From contig JAPKYY010000948.1 of NCBI GenBank assembly GCA_026394095.1, positions 1 to 6,015 on the forward strand: DNA of 6,015 bases. The letters run 5' to 3'. Each line of letters starts with the position of its first letter. Within the stretch, counting starts at the first letter, position 1. This document shows positions 1-5,265 of this stretch, piece after piece. A program made the position numbers and the translations under genes. The notes beneath the pieces are model-generated. The model was not told where the DNA came from. It made no database searches and saw nothing but the letters and a program-made list of their open reading frames with translations. This DNA is from Acidobacteriota bacterium. Its GTDB lineage: Bacteria > Acidobacteriota > Terriglobia > Bryobacterales > Bryobacteraceae.

Positions 1-343
1 TCACTGTGGAACCATTCAAGACCTCAACAGACTGCGCACCACTCTCGGTTGCATTCGGCACAACAAAATTGATCTGTGCGGCAGAGACAAAGTACAGCGG
101 TGCCGTCCGGTTATTGATTCGGATACTGATGCCAGCCAGAGTCGTTGGCAATGGCGAAGGAGTGGAAGTCACAGTTGTGGCTACCGTGCCGAAACTCCCA
201 TAAGCACTCGCAATCGAGCCCGGAGCGATTGGGGCTGATGCGTTAAAGCCGGAATAGTTGATTACAGCTACTTGCGAAACTTGAGCAAGAAGAGAAATGG
301 CGGTCGAGGCCACGAAAAAGACGGTTCGGATGATGGGGTTCAT
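1..343 (-). CDS. Secreted Solibacter-type (TIGR03437-like) domain protein, 3' end missing
   Basis: The gene begins at the ATG at 341-343 and stays open to the window edge, giving 114 codons of an incomplete protein. A good Shine-Dalgarno (AGGAG, 5 nt before the ATG) supports the start. Residues 1-20 look like a Sec signal peptide: MNPIIR, then a hydrophobic stretch ending SLLAQ. From about residue 26 the sequence fits the domain known as the Solibacter uncharacterized C-terminal domain: an APGSIASAYGS segment (40-50), PLPTTLAGISIRIN (65-77) and TAPLYFVSAAQINFVVP (80-96). That domain usually sits at the C-terminus of large extracellular repeat proteins in Acidobacteriota. Here it directly follows the signal peptide, so this may be a small stand-alone form or the first of several domains. 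Its function is unknown. Nothing links it to arsenic, and it probably has its own promoter. Family assignment is by recalled motif. Confidence 0.8.
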   Translation of the reverse strand, partial: MNPIIRTVFFVASTAISLLAQVSQVAVINYSGFNASAPIAPGSIASAYGSFGTVATTVTSTPSPLPTTLAGISIRINNRTAPLYFVSAAQINFVVPNATESGAQSVEVLNGSTV

Positions 344-389
344 GAGGGCTCCTGGGGAGTGCAAACGACTCTCAGGTTAGCTATCAGCC

Positions 390-418
390 ATGACACCACC
401 ATGAAAACTTCGTGACAA
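390..418 (-). promoter_or_regulatory. Possible sigma70-like promoter for the secreted protein gene
   Basis: On the minus strand a TTGTCA (-35, 413-418) lies 17 nt from TGTCAT (-10, 390-395). This would give a leader of roughly 40 nt before the ATG at 343. The match is moderate (5/6 and 4/6), and acidobacterial promoters are poorly defined, so this is a weak call. The rest of the 344-510 intergenic stretch shows no gene and no convincing terminator for arsA. Confidence 0.25.
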
Positions 419-510
419 TTCAATTACCGAATGAGTATTTGATTACGATCTGGTTTCATCGATCCAATCTGTAACACCATCGACACGATGAACCGAAAAC
501 CGATGTGGAA

Positions 511-2331
511 TTAAGCGAAAGACTCAGATCGCGTTCCAATAGATTCGCGTTTTTCTGTCGAGCCTTTCGCAAGTTCCAGTAATGCGGTTGCGCCGATAGG
601 TTCATGCGCAAGCCAGGCAACTACCGCCACGCGCTTGGCATATTGTTCGCGAACTTCGTCGATGTAAAGCTTCTCGCGTTCAGCGCGAGCTGAAAGAACC
701 GGATCGGCCGAACCAGCCAACAGGAAGCTCTGATTCATCACCCAGCCATAAGGTTCAATGCCAGCTCTCCGCAGATCTTCCTGTAGCCGTGCTGCTTCAT
801 GAACGGGAGTAGCTTCGGGCAAGGCAACCAGCAGGATTTTGGTGAAGTCTTTGTCGCGCAGACGCGGCAGTAACTGCTTTACGGCCTCAGAAACATCACT
901 GGAGTTGCGGGAGATCTCACGATGATACGCCTCTGCAGCATCGAGCAGAAGCAACGTATGCCCGGTGGGTGCGGTATCGAGAATCACAAAGCCACTTGCT
1001 CCACCGGCAACCTCATTGGCAAATGCTCGAAAGACAGCAATCTCTTCCGTACAGGGCGAACGCAGATCCTCTTCGAGTAAAGCAAGCCCCTTCTCATCCA
1101 GGTTGGACGCAGACTGAGCCATCACTTCCTGCGAATACCTTCGTGTCTCTTCCTTCGGATTAATCCGGCTCAGACTCAACCCGGGCACCACATCTTGTAC
1201 AGCTGCAGCAATATGCGCGGCTGGATCTGTCGTGCTCAGATGGACGCGATGGCCACGGTTAGCCAGCGTAACGGCAATGGCCGCAGCAATTGTTGTCTTG
1301 CCAACGCCACCTTTGCCCATCGTAAGGATCACCCCGTGTCCTGCTGCCTCAAGCTGGTCAATCAGGGAACTAAGCGGCGCAAGACTGGCTGAATCAAACA
1401 AAGCAGTCTTGGCGGATTCGGCTGGTGTTGCCAAAGGCTGCGACACGCGACGCAGATTCTTTGCTCCGATCGGGGCAAAGCTGAGTGTTGGAACTTCCAG
1501 TCGAGGCAACAACTGCAGCCCCGAGGGCATCTTTTTGAGGGCATGGACTCCCCGCTTCTCAAGTGCAAGAGCGATGGAATCATCATGGGCCTCAGCGCGA
1601 AACACGGCATTCAGCGCAAGCGTGATGTTGCTGATGCCTGCTTCGCTTAGCTCGGCACGCGTACGCTCGGCTTCGGCCAATGCTGCGGTGTCAGGGCGGC
1701 TCACCAAGATGACAGTAGTCACCGCTGGGTTCAACAAGTTCTCAACACTTGCCGCATAAAGTGCCTGTTGCGCTTGTAGTCCGGCCAGTGGGCCAAGACA
1801 GGAGGTGCCGCTGGAATTGCTGGCAATGAACTGCGTCCAGGCAGCCGGAAGCTTCAGTAGCCGTAGCGTATGTCCCGTGGGGGCAGTATCAAAGATGACG
1901 TGATCAAAGCGCTGCGAGGCAGCCGGATCGGCCAGCAACTTCGTGAATTCGTCGAAGGCGGCAATTTCAACCGTACATGCGCCGGACAATTGCTCCTCCA
2001 TGCTGTTGAGCGCAGCCGGCGGCAGAATGCCGCGATACGGGCCAACAATCCGTTCCCTGTATGCATGGGCAGCAGCTTCCGGGTCAATATTCATTGCCTC
2101 GAGATTCGGAACGTCGCGCACCGGTACAGCAAGATCCGACTTACCCAGATTCGTCTCCAGTACTTCATCAAGATTTGAGGCAGGATCCGTGCTAACCAGA
2201 AGGACTCGCTTCCCCTGATCAGCCAAGGCAATCGCACTGGCACAGGCAAGCGTTGTCTTGCCCACCCCGCCTTTTCCCGTAAAGAGGAGGACACGAGTGG
2301 GCTTCGCTATGGGCAAGCCTGAGCTGTCCAC
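511..2331 (-). CDS. arsA: ArsA arsenite-stimulated efflux-pump ATPase (two-domain)
   Basis: Cytosolic ATPase that, in characterised systems, receives As(III) from ArsD and drives the ArsB or Acr3 membrane pump. With the GTG start at 2331 the protein is 606 aa, close to the E. coli 583 aa. It has two homologous halves. Each carries a P-loop GKGGVGKT (residues 19-26 and 339-346) and a DTAPTGHT switch motif (148-155 and 452-459). The three metalloid-site cysteines of E. coli ArsA (113, 172, 422) have counterparts at Cys119 (LSGACTVEIAAFDEF), Cys178 (GTSCLGPLAGL) and Cys427 (LRSPCTEEIAVF), so it looks fully functional. The GTG overlaps the upstream stop by one base (TAGTG), with AAAGG 9 nt before it. 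This makes the first residues [21 protein letters not shown] and puts the P-loop at the expected distance. An upstream GTG at 2400 would add 23 residues overlapping the ArsD coding region and is less likely. No pump gene is in the window. Confidence 0.95.
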   Translation of the reverse strand: MDSSGLPIAKPTRVLLFTGKGGVGKTTLACASAIALADQGKRVLLVSTDPASNLDEVLETNLGKSDLAVPVRDVPNLEAMNIDPEAAAHAYRERIVGPYRGILPPAALNSMEEQLSGACTVEIAAFDEFTKLLADPAASQRFDHVIFDTAPTGHTLRLLKLPAAWTQFIASNSSGTSCLGPLAGLQAQQALYAASVENLLNPAVTTVILVSRPDTAALAEAERTRAELSEAGISNITLALNAVFRAEAHDDSIALALEKRGVHALKKMPSGLQLLPRLEVPTLSFAPIGAKNLRRVSQPLATPAESAKTALFDSASLAPLSSLIDQLEAAGHGVILTMGKGGVGKTTIAAAIAVTLANRGHRVHLSTTDPAAHIAAAVQDVVPGLSLSRINPKEETRRYSQEVMAQSASNLDEKGLALLEEDLRSPCTEEIAVFRAFANEVAGGASGFVILDTAPTGHTLLLLDAAEAYHREISRNSSDVSEAVKQLLPRLRDKDFTKILLVALPEATPVHEAARLQEDLRRAGIEPYGWVMNQSFLLAGSADPVLSARAEREKLYIDEVREQYAKRVAVVAWLAHEPIGATALLELAKGSTEKRESIGTRSESFA

Positions 2332-2684
2332 TAGCAACAGCCTTTGCTGCTGAGGATTGGCAATTCCAAAGCAGAAGGTGGCATTTTGATCCCCGCCCAC
2401 CGGGCCAGCGTGAAGCGTACAGGATATTTGCCCTTGCTTACAACCTCACCGTTGACGAGAATCATCGGCAGGCAATCGGTTCCGTCGGCGTTTAAGGCAG
2501 CCTTTACACTTTCATTCCCTGCAAACGCGGCTGGTTCCTGAGATAAATTGTGTCTTCGCACTTCAACCCCTTGCGAAGCCAGCCACTCCAGATCCGCAGC
2601 AAATCGAGGCAGGAAAGGATCGGGCGAAGGGCCACAAACTCCGGTCGAGCAACACATGGCCGGGTCAAAAACATCCATCACCGT
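2331..2684 (-). other. arsD: ArsD metallochaperone domain within the fusion gene
   Basis: This sub-region encodes residues 281-397 of the fusion and covers a whole ArsD (about 117 residues, close to the stand-alone E. coli protein of 120). Its first residues [13 protein letters not shown] closely parallel the native ArsD N-terminus ([13 protein letters not shown]), so the fusion joins ArsD almost at its natural start. An in-frame GTG-ATG pair at residues 282-283 could permit separate translation of ArsD, but no strong ribosome binding site precedes it. Confidence 0.9.
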
Positions 2685-3524
2685 CTTCAGTGGCACAGGC
2701 CCCGCCCCAGGCTTTTGTGCGCGCACAAACATGCTGGCAAATTTGCCGTCGATGGCAGCGCCGAATGAATCTACGTCGAGGCCGCTGCTCTGCAAGAATG
2801 CTTTGGCGTCTTCTATCTGATAGACCCGGGTAGGCTCAAGGTCAATCTGCTCAAATCCTGCCGTGGCCAGCTTCGCTTTGTATTCCTGTTCTTCCATCGC
2901 ACCGGCGACGCACCCGATCCACAGTTCGACATTCTTTCTCACTTCAACTGGCATCTCTCCGCGCACGACTACGTCGGAAACCGCAAAGCGGCCTCCGGGC
3001 TTCAAAACCCGGAAGGCTTCCTTCAACACCTGATCCTTGTCTGCGGAAAGATTGATCACGCAATTCGAGATGATCACATCTACGGAGTTATCGGGAAGCG
3101 GGATATGTTCGATCTCGCCCTTTAAGAACTCAACGTTTTCGATGCCGGACTTCCGCTGATTCTCTCGGGCAAGCGCAAGCATCTCATCGGTCATGTCCAA
3201 ACCATATGCCTTGCCGGTGGGGCCAACCCGCTTTGCCGACAATAGAACATCGATGCCACCGCCAGACCCAAGATCGAGCACAACTTCACCGTGCTTGAGT
3301 TCGGCCAGAGCCGTCGGATTCCCACAGCCAAGGGAAGCCAGCAGAGCTTCTTCGGGAATCGATCCTGCCTCTTGCAGATCGTAAAGATTGGAAGTAATCG
3401 GATCGACGCTACCCTCAGACAATCCCCCGCCACAACAGGCCTTTCCCTGCCCTGCGGATACGCGCATTGCCGCCTGTCCATACTTTTCCTTGACAGTATC
3501 TCGAATACTCTGTTCGGTGCTCAT
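2331..3524 (-). CDS. arsM: Fused arsenite methyltransferase (ArsM) and arsenite metallochaperone (ArsD)
   Basis: One 397-aa open frame holds two complete arsenic proteins. Residues 1 to about 272 are ArsM, which methylates As(III) using S-adenosylmethionine. Visible features are the SAM motif [11 protein letters not shown] (82-92), [11 protein letters not shown] (106-116) and the As-binding cysteines: Cys30/31 in KACCGGG, Cys67 in LGCGNP, Cys155 in SNCVINL and Cys205 in IGCVAGA. The last three correspond to the catalytic Cys72, 174 and 224 of the algal enzyme. After a short Gly/Pro linker (273-278), residues 281-397 are ArsD. They contain [12 protein letters not shown] with Cys291, 292 and 297 (E. 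coli Cys12, 13, 18), [17 protein letters not shown] (352-368), and a terminal Cys396-Cys397 pair like the C-terminal vicinal pairs of ArsD. The ATG at 3522-3524 lacks a clear Shine-Dalgarno and has a very short predicted leader. The gene is cotranscribed with arsA downstream. Fusion is read directly; coupled function is inferred. Confidence 0.95.
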   Translation of the reverse strand: MSTEQSIRDTVKEKYGQAAMRVSAGQGKACCGGGLSEGSVDPITSNLYDLQEAGSIPEEALLASLGCGNPTALAELKHGEVVLDLGSGGGIDVLLSAKRVGPTGKAYGLDMTDEMLALARENQRKSGIENVEFLKGEIEHIPLPDNSVDVIISNCVINLSADKDQVLKEAFRVLKPGGRFAVSDVVVRGEMPVEVRKNVELWIGCVAGAMEEQEYKAKLATAGFEQIDLEPTRVYQIEDAKAFLQSSGLDVDSFGAAIDGKFASMFVRAQKPGAGPVPLKTVMDVFDPAMCCSTGVCGPSPDPFLPRFAADLEWLASQGVEVRRHNLSQEPAAFAGNESVKAALNADGTDCLPMILVNGEVVSKGKYPVRFTLARWAGIKMPPSALELPILSSKGCC

Positions 3525-3544
3525 ATTTCGATACTACTCGAATT
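3525..3544. promoter_or_regulatory. Second TTCGA/TCGAA dyad at the arsM start
   Basis: TTCGA (3527-3531) and TCGAA (3538-3542) form an inverted repeat with a 6-bp centre, extended by an A/T pair at 3525/3544 after one mismatch. It lies between the arsM -10 and the ATG, and shares the 9-mer TATTTCGAT (starting at 3524) with the upstream dyad (starting at 3563). A second ArsR site is plausible. Confidence 0.35.
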
Positions 3545-3570
3545 ATAAAAACAGTCAAGGCGTATTTCGA
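3542..3570 (-). promoter_or_regulatory. Probable promoter of the arsM-arsD/arsA unit
   Basis: On the minus strand a perfect TATAAT (-10, 3542-3547) is preceded by TCGAAA (-35-like, 3565-3570) at 17 nt. Transcription would start near 3535, leaving only about 11 nt before the ATG at 3524. This fits the lack of a clear Shine-Dalgarno. An alternative pair is TTGACT (3553-3558) with TAGTAT (3531-3536) at 16 nt, which would give an essentially leaderless mRNA. The sequence cannot decide between them. Confidence 0.5.
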
Positions 3571-3584
3571 TCTTTCACGAAATA
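3563..3584. promoter_or_regulatory. Inverted repeat, candidate ArsR operator
   Basis: TATTTCG (3563-3569) and CGAAATA (3578-3584) form a perfect 7-bp inverted repeat with an 8-bp centre. It covers the -35 region of the arsM promoter and ends 7 bp before the arsR start at 3592. ArsR dimers typically bind such AT-rich dyads overlapping promoter elements, so this is the best operator candidate for control of both divergent units. Binding is inferred only. Confidence 0.5.
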
Positions 3585-3591
3585 TCGTATT

Positions 3592-3942
3592 ATGGATTCA
3601 GCAATGAAACTGGCAGATGAAACTCCGAGGATGGCGGACATGTTCGGTGCGCTGGGAAATGAAGCCCGCCTGCGCATCGTCCGCTTGCTCCTGAGCGCGC
3701 ACCCCGAGGGAATGGTCGTCGGCGATATCCAGGGAGAACTGGGAATCACAGGCTCAACCCTATCGCATCACCTCGAAAAGTTAAAGAACGAAGGACTTCT
3801 CACCGTTGAGCGCCAGGGTACCTTCCTCTGGTACCGGGCCAACACTGAGGTGCTGCAGGAACTCCTCGGATTTCTTTATGCCGAATGTTGCACCAGAAAC
3901 AAAGCAGTAAGACCCGAATCCATCGTGAGGCTATGCAAATGA
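3592..3942 (+). CDS. arsR: ArsR-family As(III)-responsive repressor
   Basis: A 116-aa winged-helix repressor of the ArsR/SmtB family, expected to bind DNA as a dimer and release it on As(III) binding. The family core ALGNEARLRIVRLLL (20-34) is followed by a helix-turn-helix with recognition-helix sequence GSTLSHHLEKLKNEGLL (54-70) and a wing, VERQGTFLWYRAN (72-84). The E. coli-type CxC motif in the DNA-binding helix is absent (that region reads VGDIQGEL). Instead a vicinal pair, Cys99-Cys100 (YAECC), and Cys115 lie near the C-terminus, recalling ArsR proteins that sense As(III) with C-terminal cysteines. The start is uncertain: the ATG at 3592 has no Shine-Dalgarno, and an ATG at 3604 (four residues shorter) has a weak GGA 7 nt upstream. 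Its stop overlaps the arsC start (ATGA), so translation of the two is probably coupled. It likely represses itself and the divergent arsM unit. Confidence 0.93.
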   Translation: MDSAMKLADETPRMADMFGALGNEARLRIVRLLLSAHPEGMVVGDIQGELGITGSTLSHHLEKLKNEGLLTVERQGTFLWYRANTEVLQELLGFLYAECCTRNKAVRPESIVRLCK

Positions 3943-3992
3943 AGACACGTAGAGAGCTCCTGGGCGGACTGATCGCCCTCCCTTCTCTAGCA
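3939..3992 (+). other. Tat-like N-terminal leader of the first ArsC
   Basis: Residues 1-18 contain a twin-arginine motif, T-R-R-E-L-L (3-8), close to the S/T-R-R-x-F/L-L consensus. A short hydrophobic stretch (residues 7-15) follows, then S-L-A at 16-18, which would suit signal peptidase with cleavage after Ala18. The region is shorter and less hydrophobic than most Tat signals, so export is possible but unproven. Confidence 0.4.
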
Positions 3993-4433
3993 ACCGGAAA
4001 GACCTTGAGAATCCTCGTTCTCTGTACTGGCAACTCCGCCAGAAGCCAGATGACTGAGGGCTTCCTCAAAAGCTTCGACAAAAGGCTCGAAGTCTACAGT
4101 GCAGGCACCAATCCGTCTGCGCGCGTCAACCCTTTTGCCATTGCAGCCATGAAAGAACTGGGCCTCGACATTTCAGGCGGTACGCCCAAAAACGCAAAGC
4201 AATTCGTAGGTGAGAGCTTTGACTATGTCATCACCGTCTGCGACGACGCCGACAAGAACTGCCCCAACTTCAGCGGCAAAGTCGGCAAGCGCCTCCACAT
4301 CGGCTTCATCGATCCAGCCAAGGCCACTGGTACCGACGACGAGAAGATGGCGATCTTCCGCAAGGTCCGTGATGAAATCCGCGAGAAATTCACCGCGCTC
4401 TACAAGAGCGATATTTCAAAGAAGCTGGCATGA
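3939..4433 (+). CDS. arsC: Thioredoxin-type arsenate reductase with Tat-like leader
   Basis: A 164-aa protein of the low-molecular-weight phosphatase-fold ArsC family, which reduces arsenate to arsenite using a relay of three cysteines recycled by thioredoxin. The nucleophile is Cys29 in the P-loop LCTGNSARS (28-36). The relay pair is Cys101 and Cys108 (VCDDADKNCP), with the same six-residue spacing as B. subtilis ArsC Cys82/Cys89. The DPAKATG motif (125-131) holds the likely acid residue. Unlike standard ArsC, which begins almost at the P-loop strand, this one carries about 20 extra residues, MKTRRELLGGLIALPSLATG, resembling a Tat signal. The ATG at 3939 is preferred because GTGAGG lies 8 nt upstream; the ATG at 3933 is too close to it. 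The gene overlaps arsR by ATGA at its start and the second arsC by ATGA at its end, pointing to one coupled operon. Confidence 0.93.
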   Translation: MKTRRELLGGLIALPSLATGKTLRILVLCTGNSARSQMTEGFLKSFDKRLEVYSAGTNPSARVNPFAIAAMKELGLDISGGTPKNAKQFVGESFDYVITVCDDADKNCPNFSGKVGKRLHIGFIDPAKATGTDDEKMAIFRKVRDEIREKFTALYKSDISKKLA

Positions 4434-4834
4434 AACGAGTTCTCATTCTCTGCACCGGAAATTCAGCCAGAAGCCAAATGGCCGAAGGTCTCTTGCGCGC
4501 CAAGGCCAGTGATCGATACACGGTAGAGAGTGCCGGCTCAAAGCCAAGCCTGGTGCGTCCCGAAGCGATCGCTGCAATGGATGAATTGGGAATCAATCTG
4601 CGCGCTCACCGCTCCAAGCACGTCGATGAATTCGCTGGCAAACACTTCGACGTTGTAATCACCGTCTGCGACAACGCAAGAGACGTCTGCCCAATCTTTC
4701 CAGCCAGCACCGAAATGCTGCACTGGAGCTTTGAAGACCCCGCTTCAGCCGAAGGCAGCGAAGAAGCGCGTGTGGCCGAGTTCCGTAAAATCCGCGATCA
4801 AATCTCAGCCCGCTTCGACGCCTGGCTCAACTAA
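4430..4834 (+). CDS. arsC: Second thioredoxin-type arsenate reductase
   Basis: A 134-aa ArsC of the low-molecular-weight phosphatase fold, close to the usual length for the family and with no leader. The catalytic Cys8 sits in LCTGNSARSQMAEG (7-20). The relay cysteines are Cys80 and Cys87 (VCDNARDVCP), and FEDPASAEG (101-109) carries the likely acid residue. It should reduce cytosolic arsenate with thioredoxin. It is clearly related to the preceding gene but diverged across its length, so the pair is not a recent tandem copy. Its ATG overlaps the previous stop (ATGA), with a weak AGAAG 5 nt before the ATG, suggesting translational coupling. Its TAA at 4832-4834 overlaps the end of the convergent DUF2203 gene by 8 nt. 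A general phosphotyrosine phosphatase is less likely because both relay cysteines are present. Confidence 0.95.
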   Translation: MKRVLILCTGNSARSQMAEGLLRAKASDRYTVESAGSKPSLVRPEAIAAMDELGINLRAHRSKHVDEFAGKHFDVVITVCDNARDVCPIFPASTEMLHWSFEDPASAEGSEEARVAEFRKIRDQISARFDAWLN

Positions 4835-5249
4835 AATCGAGTTGATCGATAAAGTCCTGATCGATCAGTTTACGGCCATCGAGACTCTCATCCGCTGCAT
4901 GCCAATGCGTGATGGCTGACTCCCCGAGTTGAAAGCACAAGTAGACAGGCTGGTTCTGGTATCGTGCGGGAAAATCAATCATCCCTCGATCGAGATCCCG
5001 AATCTCAACGCCCTGATCGCGCACCCGGTCAATCGCCAACTTCATCGCCTCATACGAAGTCTTCGCCTGATCGGCATAGGCAGCCATTCGATTCTGATTC
5101 GGAAACGCACCGCCCACCATCACCAGCCGTTTCTTGTAGGCAGCCTGAGCCGCCTCAGCCTTGCGCCGTGCTCCTTTGGCCTCAATCGCAACCTTGAGCA
5201 ATTCAATGATTTCCGGCAGCACCGCCATTGCTCGCTGATAGGTAAACAT
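4827..5249 (-). CDS. DUF2203 family protein
   Basis: A 140-aa cytosolic protein of unknown function matching the DUF2203 pattern as I recall it. It has an N-terminal MFTYQRAMAVLPEIIELL opening (1-18), a charged, probably helical or coiled-coil middle (about 20-78), then GVEIRDLDRGMIDFPA (80-95), PVYLCFQLGE (101-110) and a HWH motif (115-117). I chose the ATG at 5247-5249 because the family opens with MFT followed by a leucine-rich helix. The open frame extends upstream to 5330, but that part overlaps the neighbouring gene. No strong Shine-Dalgarno is visible. It lies 16 nt behind the gene at 5266-6015 and is probably cotranscribed with it. It converges on arsC, so it is probably not part of the arsenic operon. 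No catalytic role can be assigned. Confidence 0.85.
   Translation of the reverse strand: MFTYQRAMAVLPEIIELLKVAIEAKGARRKAEAAQAAYKKRLVMVGGAFPNQNRMAAYADQAKTSYEAMKLAIDRVRDQGVEIRDLDRGMIDFPARYQNQPVYLCFQLGESAITHWHAADESLDGRKLIDQDFIDQLDFS
4843..4867. repeat. 8-bp inverted repeat near the convergent gene ends
   Basis: TGATCGAT (4843-4850) and ATCGATCA (4860-4867) are perfectly complementary with a 9-nt loop, 9 bp beyond the arsC stop and inside the DUF2203 coding end. It could form a hairpin helping to end arsC transcription, but no proper T-run follows, and it may simply reflect the repeated Ile-Asp-Gln codons of the DUF2203 protein. Terminator function is weakly supported. Confidence 0.3.
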
Positions 5250-5265
5250 GGTCCGAATCGTCGAC

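Noticed and set aside
478..490. 5-bp hairpin CATCG-ACA-CGATG as an arsA terminator
   Set aside because: The stem is too short and no T-run follows on either strand.
1232..1759. 175-codon plus-strand open frame
   Set aside because: It lies entirely antisense to arsA, whose domains and motifs are unmistakable, and its translation resembles no known family.
2332..2400. Upstream GTG start for arsA adding 23 residues
   Set aside because: The added residues are the ArsD coding region read in another frame, and the GTG at 2331 gives the expected ArsA N-terminus with a stop/start overlap.
3495..3509. AGTAT-CTCGA-ATACT dyad as a third ArsR site
   Set aside because: It lies within arsM codons, differs from the two intergenic dyads, and a 5-bp match can arise by chance.
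3388..3591. Upstream extension of the arsR frame
   Set aside because: It reads antisense through the arsM start and the promoter region. The ArsR domain begins only after 3592.
3885..3938. Upstream ATG for the first arsC
   Set aside because: It would add 18 residues overlapping arsR with no family similarity. The ATG at 3939 has a proper Shine-Dalgarno.
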